This document shows, in pieces, positions 54,220 through 64,000 of a stretch of DNA of 64,000 nt. Below the pieces are notes generated by a model that worked only from the letters and a program-made list of their open reading frames with translations, ran no database searches and had not been told where the DNA came from. This DNA is from Chaetoceros tenuissimus. Its lineage: Eukaryota > Bacillariophyta > Thalassiosirophyceae > Chaetocerotales > Chaetocerotaceae. The stretch is taken from positions 806,001 to 870,000 of the forward strand of contig BLLK01000058.1 in the NCBI GenBank assembly GCA_021927905.1, read 5' to 3'. Numbering within the stretch: position 1 is the stretch's first letter; each line of letters starts with the position of its first letter. The translations under genes were made by a program, and so were the position numbers.

Positions 54220-57200
54220 ATGAGAGTAGTAATCTCCTTCGTACCAATTGCATTGGTGCTTCTTTGTGCTCAAGTCAACTCACTTGATTCTTCTCAAGAC
54301 TTCAACAGTCTCTCTGTAAAGGAAGAGATTGTAGAAGATAGTCTCGTAGTATCTCTAGATGTCGATGCCAAAAGTAAAGGAAAGGGTTCTAATATCTCTG
54401 ATTCTGAATCCTCCAAAGGAAAGGGTTCTAATATCTCTGATTCTGAATCCTCCAAAGGAAAGGGCTCAACGTCAGTAAAGAAGAGAGGCAAGAAAAGTAA
54501 ATATACAAAATCTCCAGGCAGAGCAAAGAACTCCAAGGCACCTAAAGGAACAAAGGTACCTAAAGCAAGCAAGGCTCCTAAAACTTCTAAATCTCCAAAG
54601 TCGGTGAAAGGCTGCGAGACAGAGGAAACAGACCAGGGCAAAGGGAAAGGTTCAAAGTCTAGCAAGGATTCAAAGACCAGCAAGACAAAGGAAACGAAAT
54701 CTCCAGGCTACAGTAAAGGAAAGGGTACAAAGTCTCCAAACCTATATAGTAAAGGTAAAGGGAGTGAATCAAAAGGGTATAGCAAAGGTAAAGAAACAAA
54801 GTCCCCTAGTTACTCCGAAAGTAAAGGAACAAAGTCTCCAGCATACAGTAAAGGAACAAAGTCTCCATCATACAGTAAAGGAAGCGAAAAATGTGAGACT
54901 CCAGCACCAACAGCAGCTCCCATTATAAAGATTGTCACGCCAGAACCAACACCAGCCCCAACCGAAAAGCCAACCCGGCTCCCTTCTCCGACCCCATCAG
55001 TAATTCCGTCTGATCTACCTTCCGACACCCCATCCGAAACACCTTCATCAGCACCATCAATCCTACCAAGTTTCTCACCATCAGATCAACCAAGTTCCGT
55101 TCCTTCATCGATGCCATCAGATATTCCAAGTGGTGAGTAAAAACATAGAAAAAAAGGGAATGTTTTACAAACATAATAAAAAACATCTGCAGCCGATATG
55201 CAAACTTTTACTGAGATTCATTATGCTTGTAACGTTTTTTTACATGTACTAACTGCAATATTTCCTTTCTTTTGTCTCAATGTTTCACAGACGTTCCTTC
55301 CGATGCTCCGTCTGACGTACCTTCAGACCAGCCAAGTTCCGTTCCTTCTTCGATGCCATCTGATATTCCAAGCGGTGAGTGAATGGTGATTGTATCTTTG
55401 CGTAGAAGTTTAGCAGAGATATTGCAATAGCTTTGCTATGATCAAGATTGTTTCTGATTATACTTCTTGTATTCTTTACTTGTTATACTAACTGCAATAT
55501 TTTCTTTTTTTTCAATCAATGCTCATAATAAACGTTCCTTCCGATGCTCCGTCTGACGTACCTTCAGACCAGCCAAGTTCCGTTCCTTCTTCGATGCCAT
55601 CTGATATTCCAAGTGGTGAGTGAATGGTGATTGTATCTTGATTCGTTGTTGATGCACGAAGCTTTGGCTTGAGCTATGACTTGAGTTTGAGTTTTACGTG
55701 TGTGTTTGTCTCTGCTTGTCTTCGCCTTTTTTTATCTTTACTCATTACTAACTGCAATATTTTCGTTTTTTTCAATCAATGCTCATAATAGACGTTCCTT
55801 CCGATGCTCCGTCTGACGTACCTTCAGACCAGCCAAGTTCCGTTCCTTCTTCGATGCCATCTGATATTCCAAGTGGTGAGTGAATGGTGATTGTATCTTT
55901 GCGTAGAAGTTTAGCAGAGATATTGCAATAGCTTTGCTATGATCAAGATTGTTGCTGATTATACTTCTTGTATTCTTTACTTGTTATACTAACTGCAATA
56001 TTTTCTTTCTTTTGTCTCAATGTTTCACAGACGTTCCTTCCGATGCTCCGTCTGACGTACCTTCAGACCAGCCAAGTTCTGTTCCTTCATCGATGCCATC
56101 TGATATTCCAAGCGGTGAGTGAATGGTGATTGTATCTTTGCGTAGAAGTTTAGCAGAGATATTGCAATAGCTTTGCTATGATCAAGATTGTTTCTGATTA
56201 TACTTCTTGTATTCTTTACTTGTTATACTAACTGCAATATTTTCTTTTTTTTCAATCAATGCTCATAATAGACGTTCCTTCCGATGCTCCGTCTGACGTA
56301 CCTTCAGACCAGCCAAGTTCCGTTCCTTCATCGATGCCATCTGATATTCCAAGCGGTGAGTGAATGGTGATTGTATCTTTGCGTAGAAGTTTAGCAGAGA
56401 TATTGCAATAGCTTTGCTATGATCAAGATTGTTTCTGATTATACTTCTTGTATTCTTTACTTGTTATACTAACTGCAATATTTCTGTCATTTCAATCAAT
56501 GCTCATAATAGACGTTCCTTCCGATGCTCCGTCTGACGTACCTTCAGACCAGCCAAGTTCCGTTCCTTCTTCGATGCCATCTGATATTCCAAGTGGTGAG
56601 TGAATGGTGATTGTATCTTGATTCGTTGTTGATGCACAAAGCTTTGGCTTGAGCTATGACTTGAGTTTGAGTTTTACGTGTGTGTTTGTCTCTGCTTGTC
56701 TTCGCCTTTTTTTATCTTTACTCATTACTAACTGCAATATTTTCGTTTTTTTCAATCAATGCTCATAATAGACGTTCCTTCCGATGCTCCGTCTGACGTA
56801 CCTTCAGACCAGCCAAGTTCCGTTCCTTCTTCGATGCCATCTGATATTCCAAGTGGTGAGTGAATGGTGATTGTCTTGATTCGTTGTTGATGCGCAAAGC
56901 TTTGGCTATTGCCATTGTCATGGCTATGCTTTTGTTATGATCAAGTGGGCGATCGTCTCTGCTTGTCTTCGCCTTTGTTTATCTTTACTCATTACTAACT
57001 GCAATGTTTTCTTTTTTTTCAATCAATGCTCATAATAGACGTTCCTTCCGATGCTCCGTCTGACGTACCTTCAGACCAGCCAAGTTCCGTTCCTTCATCG
57101 ATGCCATCTGATATTCCAAGTGGTGAGTGAATGGTGATTGTATCTTTGAGTAGAAGTTTAGCAGAGATATTGCAATAGCTTTGCTATGATCAAGATTGTT

Positions 57201-60101
57201 GCTGATTATACTTCTTGTATTCTTTACTTGTTATACTAACTGCAATATTTCTGTCTTTTCAATCAATGCTCATAATAGACGTTCCTTCCGATGCTCCGTC
57301 TGACGTACCTTCTGATCAGCCAAGTTCCGTTCCTTCATCGATGCCATCTGATCAACCAAGTGGTGAGTGATTAAAAATTGCATAATGAATCCTTGTTTTG
57401 GAAGGCTTATCTTCTGTATATGGGTTTGGTATGATTGCGATTTTGTGTTTGCGATGATGCCATATATTTGTGTTTGTTTGTCTAAGCTTGTTGTATTCTT
57501 TACTTGTTATACTAACTGCAATATTTTCTTTCTTTTCCATCAATGCTTCACAGATATTCCGTCAGACGTACCGTCTGATCAACCATCTTCACTTCCGTCA
57601 TCGATGCCATCAGATATTCCGTCAGACGTACCATCTGATCAACCATCCTCACTTCCGTCATCCATGCCATCAGATATTCCGTCAGACGTACCATCTGATC
57701 AACCATCTTCACTTCCGTCATCGATGCCATCAGATATTCCGTCAGACGTACCATCTGATCAACCATCTTCACTTCCGTCATCCATGCCATCAGATATTCC
57801 GTCAGACGTACCATCTGATCAACCATCTTCACTTCCGTCATCGATGCCATCAGATATTCCGTCAGACGTACCATCTGATCAACCATCTTCACTTCCGTCA
57901 TCCATGCCATCAGATATTCCGTCAGACGTACCATCTGATCAACCATCCTCACTTCCGTCATCGATGCCATCAGATATTCCGTCAGACGTACCATCTGATC
58001 AACCAAGTTCTGCTTCCGTCATCGATGCCATCAGATATTCCGTCAGACGTACCATCTGATCAACCATCTTCACTTCCGTCATCGATGCCATCAGATATTC
58101 CGTCAGACGTACCATCTGATCAACCATCTTCACTTCCGTCATCGATGCCATCAGATATTCCGTCAGACGTACCATCTGATCAACCATTCACTTCCGTCAT
58201 CGATGCCATCAGATATTCCGTCAGACGTACCATCTGATCAACCATCTTCACTTCCGTCATCGATGCCATCAGATATTCCGTCAGACGTACCATCTGATCA
58301 ACCATCTTCACTTCCGTCATCCATGCCATCAGATATTCCGTCAGACGTACCATCTGATCAACCATCCTCACTTCCGTCATCGATGCCATCAGATATTCCG
58401 TCAGACGTACCATCTGATCAACCAAGTTTCCTTCCGTCATCGATGCCATCAGATATTCCGTCAGACGTACCATCTGATCAACCATCCTCACTTCCGTCAT
58501 CGATGCCATCAGATATTCCGTCAGACGTACCATCTGATCAACCATCTTCACTTCCGTCATCGATGCCATCAGATATTCCGTCAGACGTACCATCTGATCA
58601 GCCATCTTCACTTCCGTCATCGATGCCATCAGATATTCCGTCAGACGTACCATCTGATCAACCATCTTCACTTCCGTCATCGATGCCATCAGATATTCCG
58701 TCAGACGTACCATCTGATCAACCATCCTCACTTCCGTCATCGATGCCATCAGATATTCCGTCAGACGTACCATCTTCACTTCCGTCATCGATGCCATCAG
58801 ATATTCCGTCAGACGTACCATCTGATCAACCATCCTCACTTCCGTCATCGATGCCATCAGATATTCCGTCAGACGTACCATCTGATCAACCATCCTCACT
58901 TCCGTCATCCATGCCATCAGATATTCCGTCAGACGTACCATCTGATCAACCATCTTCACTTCCGTCATCGATGCCATCAGATATTCCGTCCAATGTTCCT
59001 TCATCGATGCCATCAGACGTACCATCTGATCAACCAAGTGTAGCGCCTGTTTCTTTCCCAGAGCAATGTAATCCAAAAAACAATTCTCCAACTGCACCAC
59101 CATGCTTTATCATTCCAGGAGATAATTGTCCAGATAAACCTCCAGGCACATGTGGTTCTACTGATCCTTGTGATGCTTGTCCTTCCGATTCACTCTGCCA
59201 AGAAGGTACTAATAATGATATAGGGGAAGGTAATTTTTATTGTGTTGCTTGGTAAGTCTTAATTGTCTTTTTCTTTTAAGTTTTCTTCGTCTCTTCTAAC
59301 TTTTTCTTTAGTGGATGTGGTTTTTATGATAGCTCTGGTACACAATGTTGCAAATCAAACGGTAGTACTGCGAACCCTAATTGTCTAGCAAATGGGCCAG
59401 CTAATTCTGGCCAGTGTAGCCCTGATCATTTTGGTGGAATTCCTTCTATCGATGGTGGGGCAAATAGTAACATTTGCAATGGAACTGAAAAACTCAGTGG
59501 CAGTGGAAATTCATGTTTGATGGCAGATGTCAATAACGGTTGTGTATGTGTTCCAAGTACGACTGAATTGTGCAAAGATCCATCTTTAGCCGATGTGGTT
59601 TGCAGAGCTTTTGAAATGGTGGATGATGGTACAAAACCGGAATGCGATGCATGCAGAGATTGCATGATTGCCGAATGTGAACAAGAGGCATCTGGACAGT
59701 CATTGTCTGGAGATTGGTCAACTGAAGCTAAGGTTGTAGAAACACTTGGAAATTGGAATGATTTGAATTGTAGAACAGATGTGGAAGTTAACTGTGCAAG
59801 TGTCTGTGCCTATGACCCAATTCCTTCTTTAGCACCTTCAGGGAAGCCATCCACAGAGCCAAGTATTTCACTAATGCCATCCTTGTCCATAGCTCCATCA
59901 TCAAATCCATCTCTTTCTTCTAAACCATCAGTATCAATCATCCCATCGTCACAGCCATCATCGCAGCCATCCATCCAACCATCTGCATCAATGGCACCAT
60001 CGTCAAATCCATCGGAATCCAGCAGGCCATCTACATTATCAGGTAGTCCATCAATTAGTCCAACTAAAAAGAACCAGGTCGGTAAAAGGGGAAGATATTA
60101 A
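54220..60101 (+). CDS. Secreted Lys/Ser-rich and Pro-Ser-Asp repeat protein with exon-cassette structure (cell-wall/silica-type)
   Basis: Signal peptide at residues 1-21 (MRVVISFVPIALVLLCAQVN). Exon 1 (54220-55132) encodes SSKGKGSN and TKSPSYSKG-type Lys/Ser/Gly repeats like those in silica- or wall-bound proteins, then a PS-rich part. Nine 84-bp exons follow: 55291-55374, 55532-55615, 55792-55875, 56031-56114, 56272-56355, 56512-56595, 56772-56855, 57039-57122 and 57279-57362, each encoding about 28 residues (DVPSDAPSDVPSDQPSSVPS), all phase 1-1. A large exon 57554-59251 holds about 24 copies of a 20-residue repeat, then a Cys-rich module; the last exon is 59312-60101 with a second Cys-rich module and PS tail. 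The large exon's repeat has two frame changes (about 58012 and 58188), a one-base gain and a two-base loss. Extracellular matrix role inferred. Confidence 0.75.
55133..57362 (+). repeat. Nine tandem exon-plus-intron cassettes (about 240-267 bp each)
   Basis: Each cassette has an intron ending in CAATCAATGCTCATAATAG or TCTCAATGTTTCACAG and the 84-bp exon. Introns are of two kinds: one containing GCGTAGAAGTTTAGCAGAGA, the other GATTCGTTGTTGATGCAC, interleaved. All begin GTGAGT and all contain TACTAACTGCAAT, a perfect branch point, about 45-55 bases before the acceptor. Period values are 241, 260, 239, 241, 240, 260, 267 and 240 bp. Confidence 0.95.
57554..59040 (+). repeat. About 24 tandem 60-bp repeats encoding the 20-residue Pro-Ser-Asp unit
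   Basis: The unit CCATCAGATATTCCGTCAGA then CGTACCATCTGATCAACCAT..TTCCGTCATCGATG recurs with few differences (CATC/CTTC/CCTC, TCGATG or TCCATG). One unit lacks about 12 bp in frame (near 58770). The opposite strand is also open over the array (LTEYLMASMTEVK..), a consequence of the repeat composition, not a gene. Confidence 0.95.
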
Positions 60102-60152
60102 ATCTGCTTCCAGAATTATTGCTTTCCATCCAACATTTCAAAAACATCAAAC

Positions 60153-60230
60153 ATTCTTCGGAATTAAAATTTAGAGATATTCTTCGGAATTAAAATTTAG
60201 AGACATTCTTCGGAATTAAAATTTAGAGAA
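60153..60230. repeat. Three tandem 26-bp repeats after the repeat gene
   Basis: ATTCTTCGGAATTAAAATTT (continuing AGAGA) occurs three times back to back at 60153, 60179 and 60205, with only the last base differing. It lies about 50 bp after the stop codon, in the likely 3' UTR. Nothing known of its role. Confidence 0.9.
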
Positions 60231-60531
60231 ACGTCAGAGTGCGTAAGAATGATGAAGAGAGGTTGAACTGAATCTTAGAGTAAAAATGGATAAGTTCAAT
60301 GTCAAGATTCATTTCAAAAATATAAAAAAACCTACAATCAAATATTCATAGAATGTATTCTATTGTAGTAGTAGCTAGTCATTTCTTCTATCTACGTACT
60401 CTAATTATTGGAAAAGCTCGTAGAAGAGTACTGGGAGTAAGTACGTACTTCAAAACTTGGTCAAAAATACCAGACCAACATGGACAACTTCTCGTAGGAG
60501 TTCGTTGAGTTGCAAGCTCTTTCATAGCTTG

Positions 60532-60813
60532 TAGGGTTTCGCATTACGTGCCGGCACCAAACTGCCAAAATTGGAAGGGGTCGGTGCCAGGCACCGACTG
60601 GCACCAAGAGAGCCAATGACGTCTCACTGAAGGAAATAATGGTAATTTAGCTCGAAAATGTATACTCTTTCTCTCCTTTTTACACCCCAACATCACTTAA
60701 AGGGGTTGTAAGTGATGTATACTAGTGATAGTACATGATAGAAATTAAAGGTATTGAGCCCTGGCACCGAATGGGGCACCACTGAAAATTTTGGCACCAA
60801 ATGCGAAACCCTA
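60532..60813. mobile_element. hAT-like MITE (282 bp) with 8-bp target duplication
   Basis: Perfect terminal inverted repeats TAGGGTTTCGCATT (60532-60545, and reversed at 60800-60813) are flanked by the direct 8-bp repeat ATAGCTTG (60524-60531 and 60814-60821). TAGGG ends and an 8-bp duplication are typical of hAT-superfamily elements. The inside contains GTCGGTGCCAGGCACCGAC, a hairpin, and several GGCACC motifs. No coding capacity, so it would depend on a transposase elsewhere. It sits between the repeat gene and the coiled-coil gene. Confidence 0.85.
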
Positions 60814-60919
60814 ATAGCTTGACTGGTGTTTTAAAGACAGACAGAAGACAGATCTCTTTCCATTCATAGACTCCAATCAACACCTTGTTCATCCACAACA
60901 ACATAGACTAATCTACTCA

Positions 60920-61987
60920 ATGCATATTCAGATTGAAGAGAACGAGAAAGGGAGACAAGATTCAACTTGGAGTAACCCAAAAGGAGATGAAGAGAAAGAT
61001 GACGACTCCTCTTGCAAATCAACTACAAACACAAGTCCAGACAAGGAACATCAAAGCAATCAGCCTTTCTCTTCTCCAAACTTGAAAATTGCACCTGAAA
61101 ACCTTTCACCAAATACAATCGCAGAAGCTGCGTATGAAGCTGGTCTTCGTCGTTTGAAAAACGTGATGCGACTCTAGTTTTTGATTCGGAACAAGATGTT
61201 GAAGAAGATTCAAGCAAGAGACTCTGTATTCAAGACGAATTCACCGAGGAACAGCACAATGAAGATATTTCAGAAGGACGTTCGAACATTCATGTTGATG
61301 TTGTGCAAAGAGCTGTCTTTGCTCAAGTGGATAATTTGATTCAAGCGGGTCTACAACTTTATGCGGAACGTGATGAATTAGCAACGGAGTTGACTCACGT
61401 CAAGGAAGTATCTGATGGACGTTTGAAAGAGATTCAGAGGCTCAAGGAATCAGAAGAGACTTTGAGGGTATCAATGTCGGTAAGTCTTTGTAGGCATGTT
61501 TTCACTGACTCTATTTCTCATTAGCTAATTGGATTCATTTTCTATGTAGAATTTGCTCAAGGCAGTCGAGGCGTCCAAAGCAAATGCAAGAGATGCATGC
61601 AGAGCAGCTCAATTGGAAGCACAGCTTCGAGGAGAGAATGCAAACATTCGTTCTCAGAGAGATGAAGCAATTGGACAAAAGATGGAAACGGAGAGGAAAA
61701 CTCAATTGCTAAATGAAGAAAACCGTTTGCTCAAGGCCAGAGTTGCAAGATTGACACAAGATAAAATCAAAATGGAAAGAGAGGCTAGAGCATCCATGAG
61801 TCTCGCGAGAAGTTTAGATTCACATGCTGCTAGTGATGTTGAGTATTATAAACGCAAAGTTGCAGATTTGAATGATACTGTGCACCACAAAAATGTAGCA
61901 ATTGCTGATTTGAAACAAGAAATTGATGGATACAAGAGACAAATTGAAAGATCCATGAGTCAGCAGAGTCGTCTTTATCGTAAATGA
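60920..61987 (+). CDS. Coiled-coil protein, apparent frameshift (two exons)
   Basis: Reading starts at ATG 60920 with an acidic, Ser/Glu-rich part and ends with PNTIAEAAYEAGLRRLKNVM at 61177. The same protein clearly continues in another frame from about 61160, DATLVFDSEQDVEEDSSKRL and on, so a base is probably missing from the A run at GTTTGAAAAACGTG (five A where six would restore LKKRDATLV). The next exons, to 61479 and 61550-61987 (70-bp intron, GTAAGT..ATGTAG), give a long heptad-type coiled coil (LQLYAERDELATELTHVKEV and LNEENRLLKARVARLTQDKI). Total about 330 residues. No family recognised; a structural or scaffold protein. Confidence 0.6.
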
Positions 61988-63101
61988 ATCAAATTGTTAT
62001 TTGATATAATCAGTAAGAGTGTGCTTGATTGGATTGAGTGCATTAACTACTGAAACGTGATGTATGAACTTATTAGAGCTAAGAAAGCTTTTTGTATAAT
62101 CAAGGCAAAGAGAAACCATGTTGTTGCGTTACTATGATAGTGTAATGTAAAATTAGATAAGAAATCGATTTATAAAACATAAACTAAATTGAAATTGGTG
62201 TAGTTGATGCTGAAGAGACTTCAGGGAAATGGGTGAGAGAAGTAAAGGCCACAAGTAGATGAAGAACGCTACAAAAACTGATTCAGATGAGGAGGTACAT
62301 GCAAATGTAAGTAGTGCAAAGAATCGACAGTATCAATGTTGATGCTATTCCATTTTAGCTTCAGACTGTAGATGCATAATTATTTCTATCTTTTGTTGTT
62401 ATCCCCGACTAGGCATGAGACCATGAAATTCTCTGCCCTGTCCTAGCACGTTCAAAATTATTAGAGTATCGGAAAATAGTAGGTTGAATGTATAGAAAGA
62501 AATAGCTTTCCTCGGCAATTGAACATGTTTCCAGATAGTGAAGGAGGGTGTTTTTGAAGTGGTTGTGCAGTACAATTCCTCTTTATTAGATCTCCTCACA
62601 TTCCGTACTAATGGCATATGGCTTTGGTAATGCATCGTAGAAGTAGAGGAGATAGTATGTATAGAAGATTTAACAAATACAGTGAGCCAAAAGGGAGAAT
62701 GCAACTAAAATGAATACAATTCCCAAGCGGCTGAACTGACCTATTCTAAGCCTCGAAGTTTCTCTCCAAACCTACGTTAATTGTAGACCGAGGAAAGAAG
62801 TTAAAGAATTAAAATTCTCACTATCCCTGATCCGCTTTCTCTAACATCAATTTAAAGAGAAATAGTTTTGACCATGCTCGATCTGATGGAGTGAAAGAGG
62901 AATACAAATTTCTTCGTAAGACAAGCACGATAGAGTTTTCAAAAATGAGATAAAAAAGAGCTGAGACTGGAAGTCTCGACATGGTGCGGTCTAGAGTTAC
63001 TCGATTACGTCTTCATATAAGCCATACCCTTTGAGGTCGTTACATTTGGATAAACTGTGTAAGCAAGTATCTGTTGTGCCTTTCATTGTCCAAATCTTGT
63101 C

Positions 63102-63139
<38 letters not shown>

Positions 63140-64000
63140 ATATATATATATATATATCAAATCCTTTCGGAATTTATTCTGGATTTTTTCCAATTGTGGA
63201 AAGATGTTTTTGGTCCAATCCATGCCCAGGGCTGGGTTTGTCCAGAAATGAAGGTTGCGGTGTAATTTTCTCTTGCTGATCGTACCACAAACAAATATTG
63301 CCAGAGGTAAGGTACATCGTACTCTTCCATGGTAACTCATCAAGACGAGAAGTAAGACTATATTCCTAGCGACATTCTGTACCATGAATATCAATGGTGA
63401 AAGTATCAAGGATATCATTATATAGTGTCAAAAGGTTTTGAAGAAGTTTGCTTTGCTATGAAAGTACTGTCTTCCATGAGTTCTGTTACAACGATGTCTT
63501 ATGTAATAAATCCACAGACAGAGGAAACCATCCAAATGCAATGGGATTGAGTTGAAAAGGAACCGTAAACATCGACTGATGTCCATAAGGGTCTATGAGG
63601 AAGGAATACAAACCTCTTTGTAGTAGGAAGTCTGAATGGGATGGGTCTGCATCAGAAGGGAGGAGGAAACTTCCTTAAATCTCCAAGACAAAAGTGTGTA
63701 GTATGGTTACCGTTTCATTCTGGCAGCATTACAATTTGTTTAAGATGTTCATCGTCCTTGACAACATGGGCATGTGAAATATCTGCGTGTACTTTTATCA
63801 AACATTAATCAGCCAGTAGGTATGTTTCCAAGTTTCCATTTTGTAACAAACTTACGAACAGCAAACGAACGGTCTTCCTAGATGTAGAAAATAAAGTCGA
63901 AGTGATCACGGAGGTAATTTCTTCCGCTAAACATCTAGTAAAATTGAACACACTACACAAGAGGATTATGAAGGTATTTGAAGACAGGAAGTTCAGAAGT
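61988..64000. other. Two kilobases without a recognised gene
   Basis: No intact gene is supported. Minus-strand frames of 101 residues (62399-62704) and 111 residues (63083-63418, part of it from a dinucleotide repeat) do not match anything I recognise. The region could contain an old, decayed element or a gene start beyond the edge; I cannot say which. Confidence 0.35.
63107..63157. repeat. Dinucleotide microsatellite (CT)15 followed by (TA)10
   Basis: CTCTCT from 63107 to 63136 passes directly into TATATA to about 63157. Length polymorphism is likely. Confidence 0.95.

Noticed and set aside
57548-59103. Long open frames on the minus strand across the 60-bp repeat (up to about 307 residues)
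   Set aside because: They are the complement of a repeat whose unit is a multiple of three, so an opposite-strand frame stays open automatically; no promoter or start context supports them.
62399-63418. Possible old retroelement or coding pieces on the minus strand
   Set aside because: I could not match the peptides to any element or protein family, and part of the frame consists of dinucleotide repeats.
1-64000. CRISPR arrays, operons or bacterial-type signals
   Set aside because: None seen; introns, tRNA class and gene structure are eukaryotic. The 60-bp and 26-bp repeats are coding or UTR tandem repeats without spacers.

Overview
The window is nuclear DNA of a diatom. Evidence: short spliceosomal introns (about 40-190 bp, GT..AG), precursors with an ER signal peptide followed by a Phe-containing plastid motif, a photosystem II lumenal-type protein with a bipartite presequence, an HSF with the diatom-style FxRKMRRWGFS core, ankyrin proteins of the LPLHIAC type, Pro-Ser-Asp repeat cell-surface proteins, and a Copia-type Gag of the diatom CoDi kind. 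The genus cannot be told from the sequence alone.

Layout. 1-8.6 kb: a partial plastid DUF1995 protein diverging from a PSII lumenal protein, a methyltransferase-like gene, an eight-exon secreted trypsin with Cys-rich tail, a ubiquitin-like/EF-hand-like protein and a membrane alpha/beta hydrolase. 8.8-15.2 kb: a near-identical head-to-tail triplication of a 2.14-kb unit carrying a seven-transmembrane receptor gene; the third gene is frameshifted. 15.9-22.2 kb: HSF, ankyrin protein and SET-domain methyltransferase. 22.3-27.3 kb: a young LTR element with identical 98-bp LTRs and a 5-bp target duplication, coding for Gag only. 27.6-52.6 kb: a dense run of host genes (CLPTM1-N-terminus-like microprotein, bestrophin, GT14 glycosyltransferase, sirtuin, SAP/STI1 plastid protein, divergent kinase, cyclophilin, tRNA-Ser(UGA), Pro/Ser-rich secreted protein, DUF3593-DUF2499 fusion, RAD7, CRAL-TRIO protein, lipase maturation factor, plastid GIY-YIG/zinc-knuckle protein, peroxisomal enoyl-CoA isomerase, clathrin adaptor sigma). 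54.2-60.1 kb: a large Lys/Ser-rich then Pro-Ser-Asp-rich secreted protein gene built from nine tandem 84-bp exon cassettes plus about 24 copies of a 60-bp repeat. 60.5 kb: a hAT-like MITE; 32.5 kb: another inverted-repeat element. The last 2 kb hold no gene I recognise.

The genes are mostly independent, eukaryotic single-gene units. Common themes are the plastid (DUF1995, lumenal protein, DUF3593-DUF2499, SAP/STI1, GIY-YIG) and the secretory pathway/cell surface (trypsin, GT14, LMF, PS-rich proteins, 7TM receptors). Four host genes contain an apparent frame change; three fit loss of one base from a short homopolymer, so residual sequencing error must be considered before calling them pseudogenes. 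The most interesting structures are the repeated exon cassette gene (54-60 kb) and the recent Gag-only LTR element (22-27 kb).
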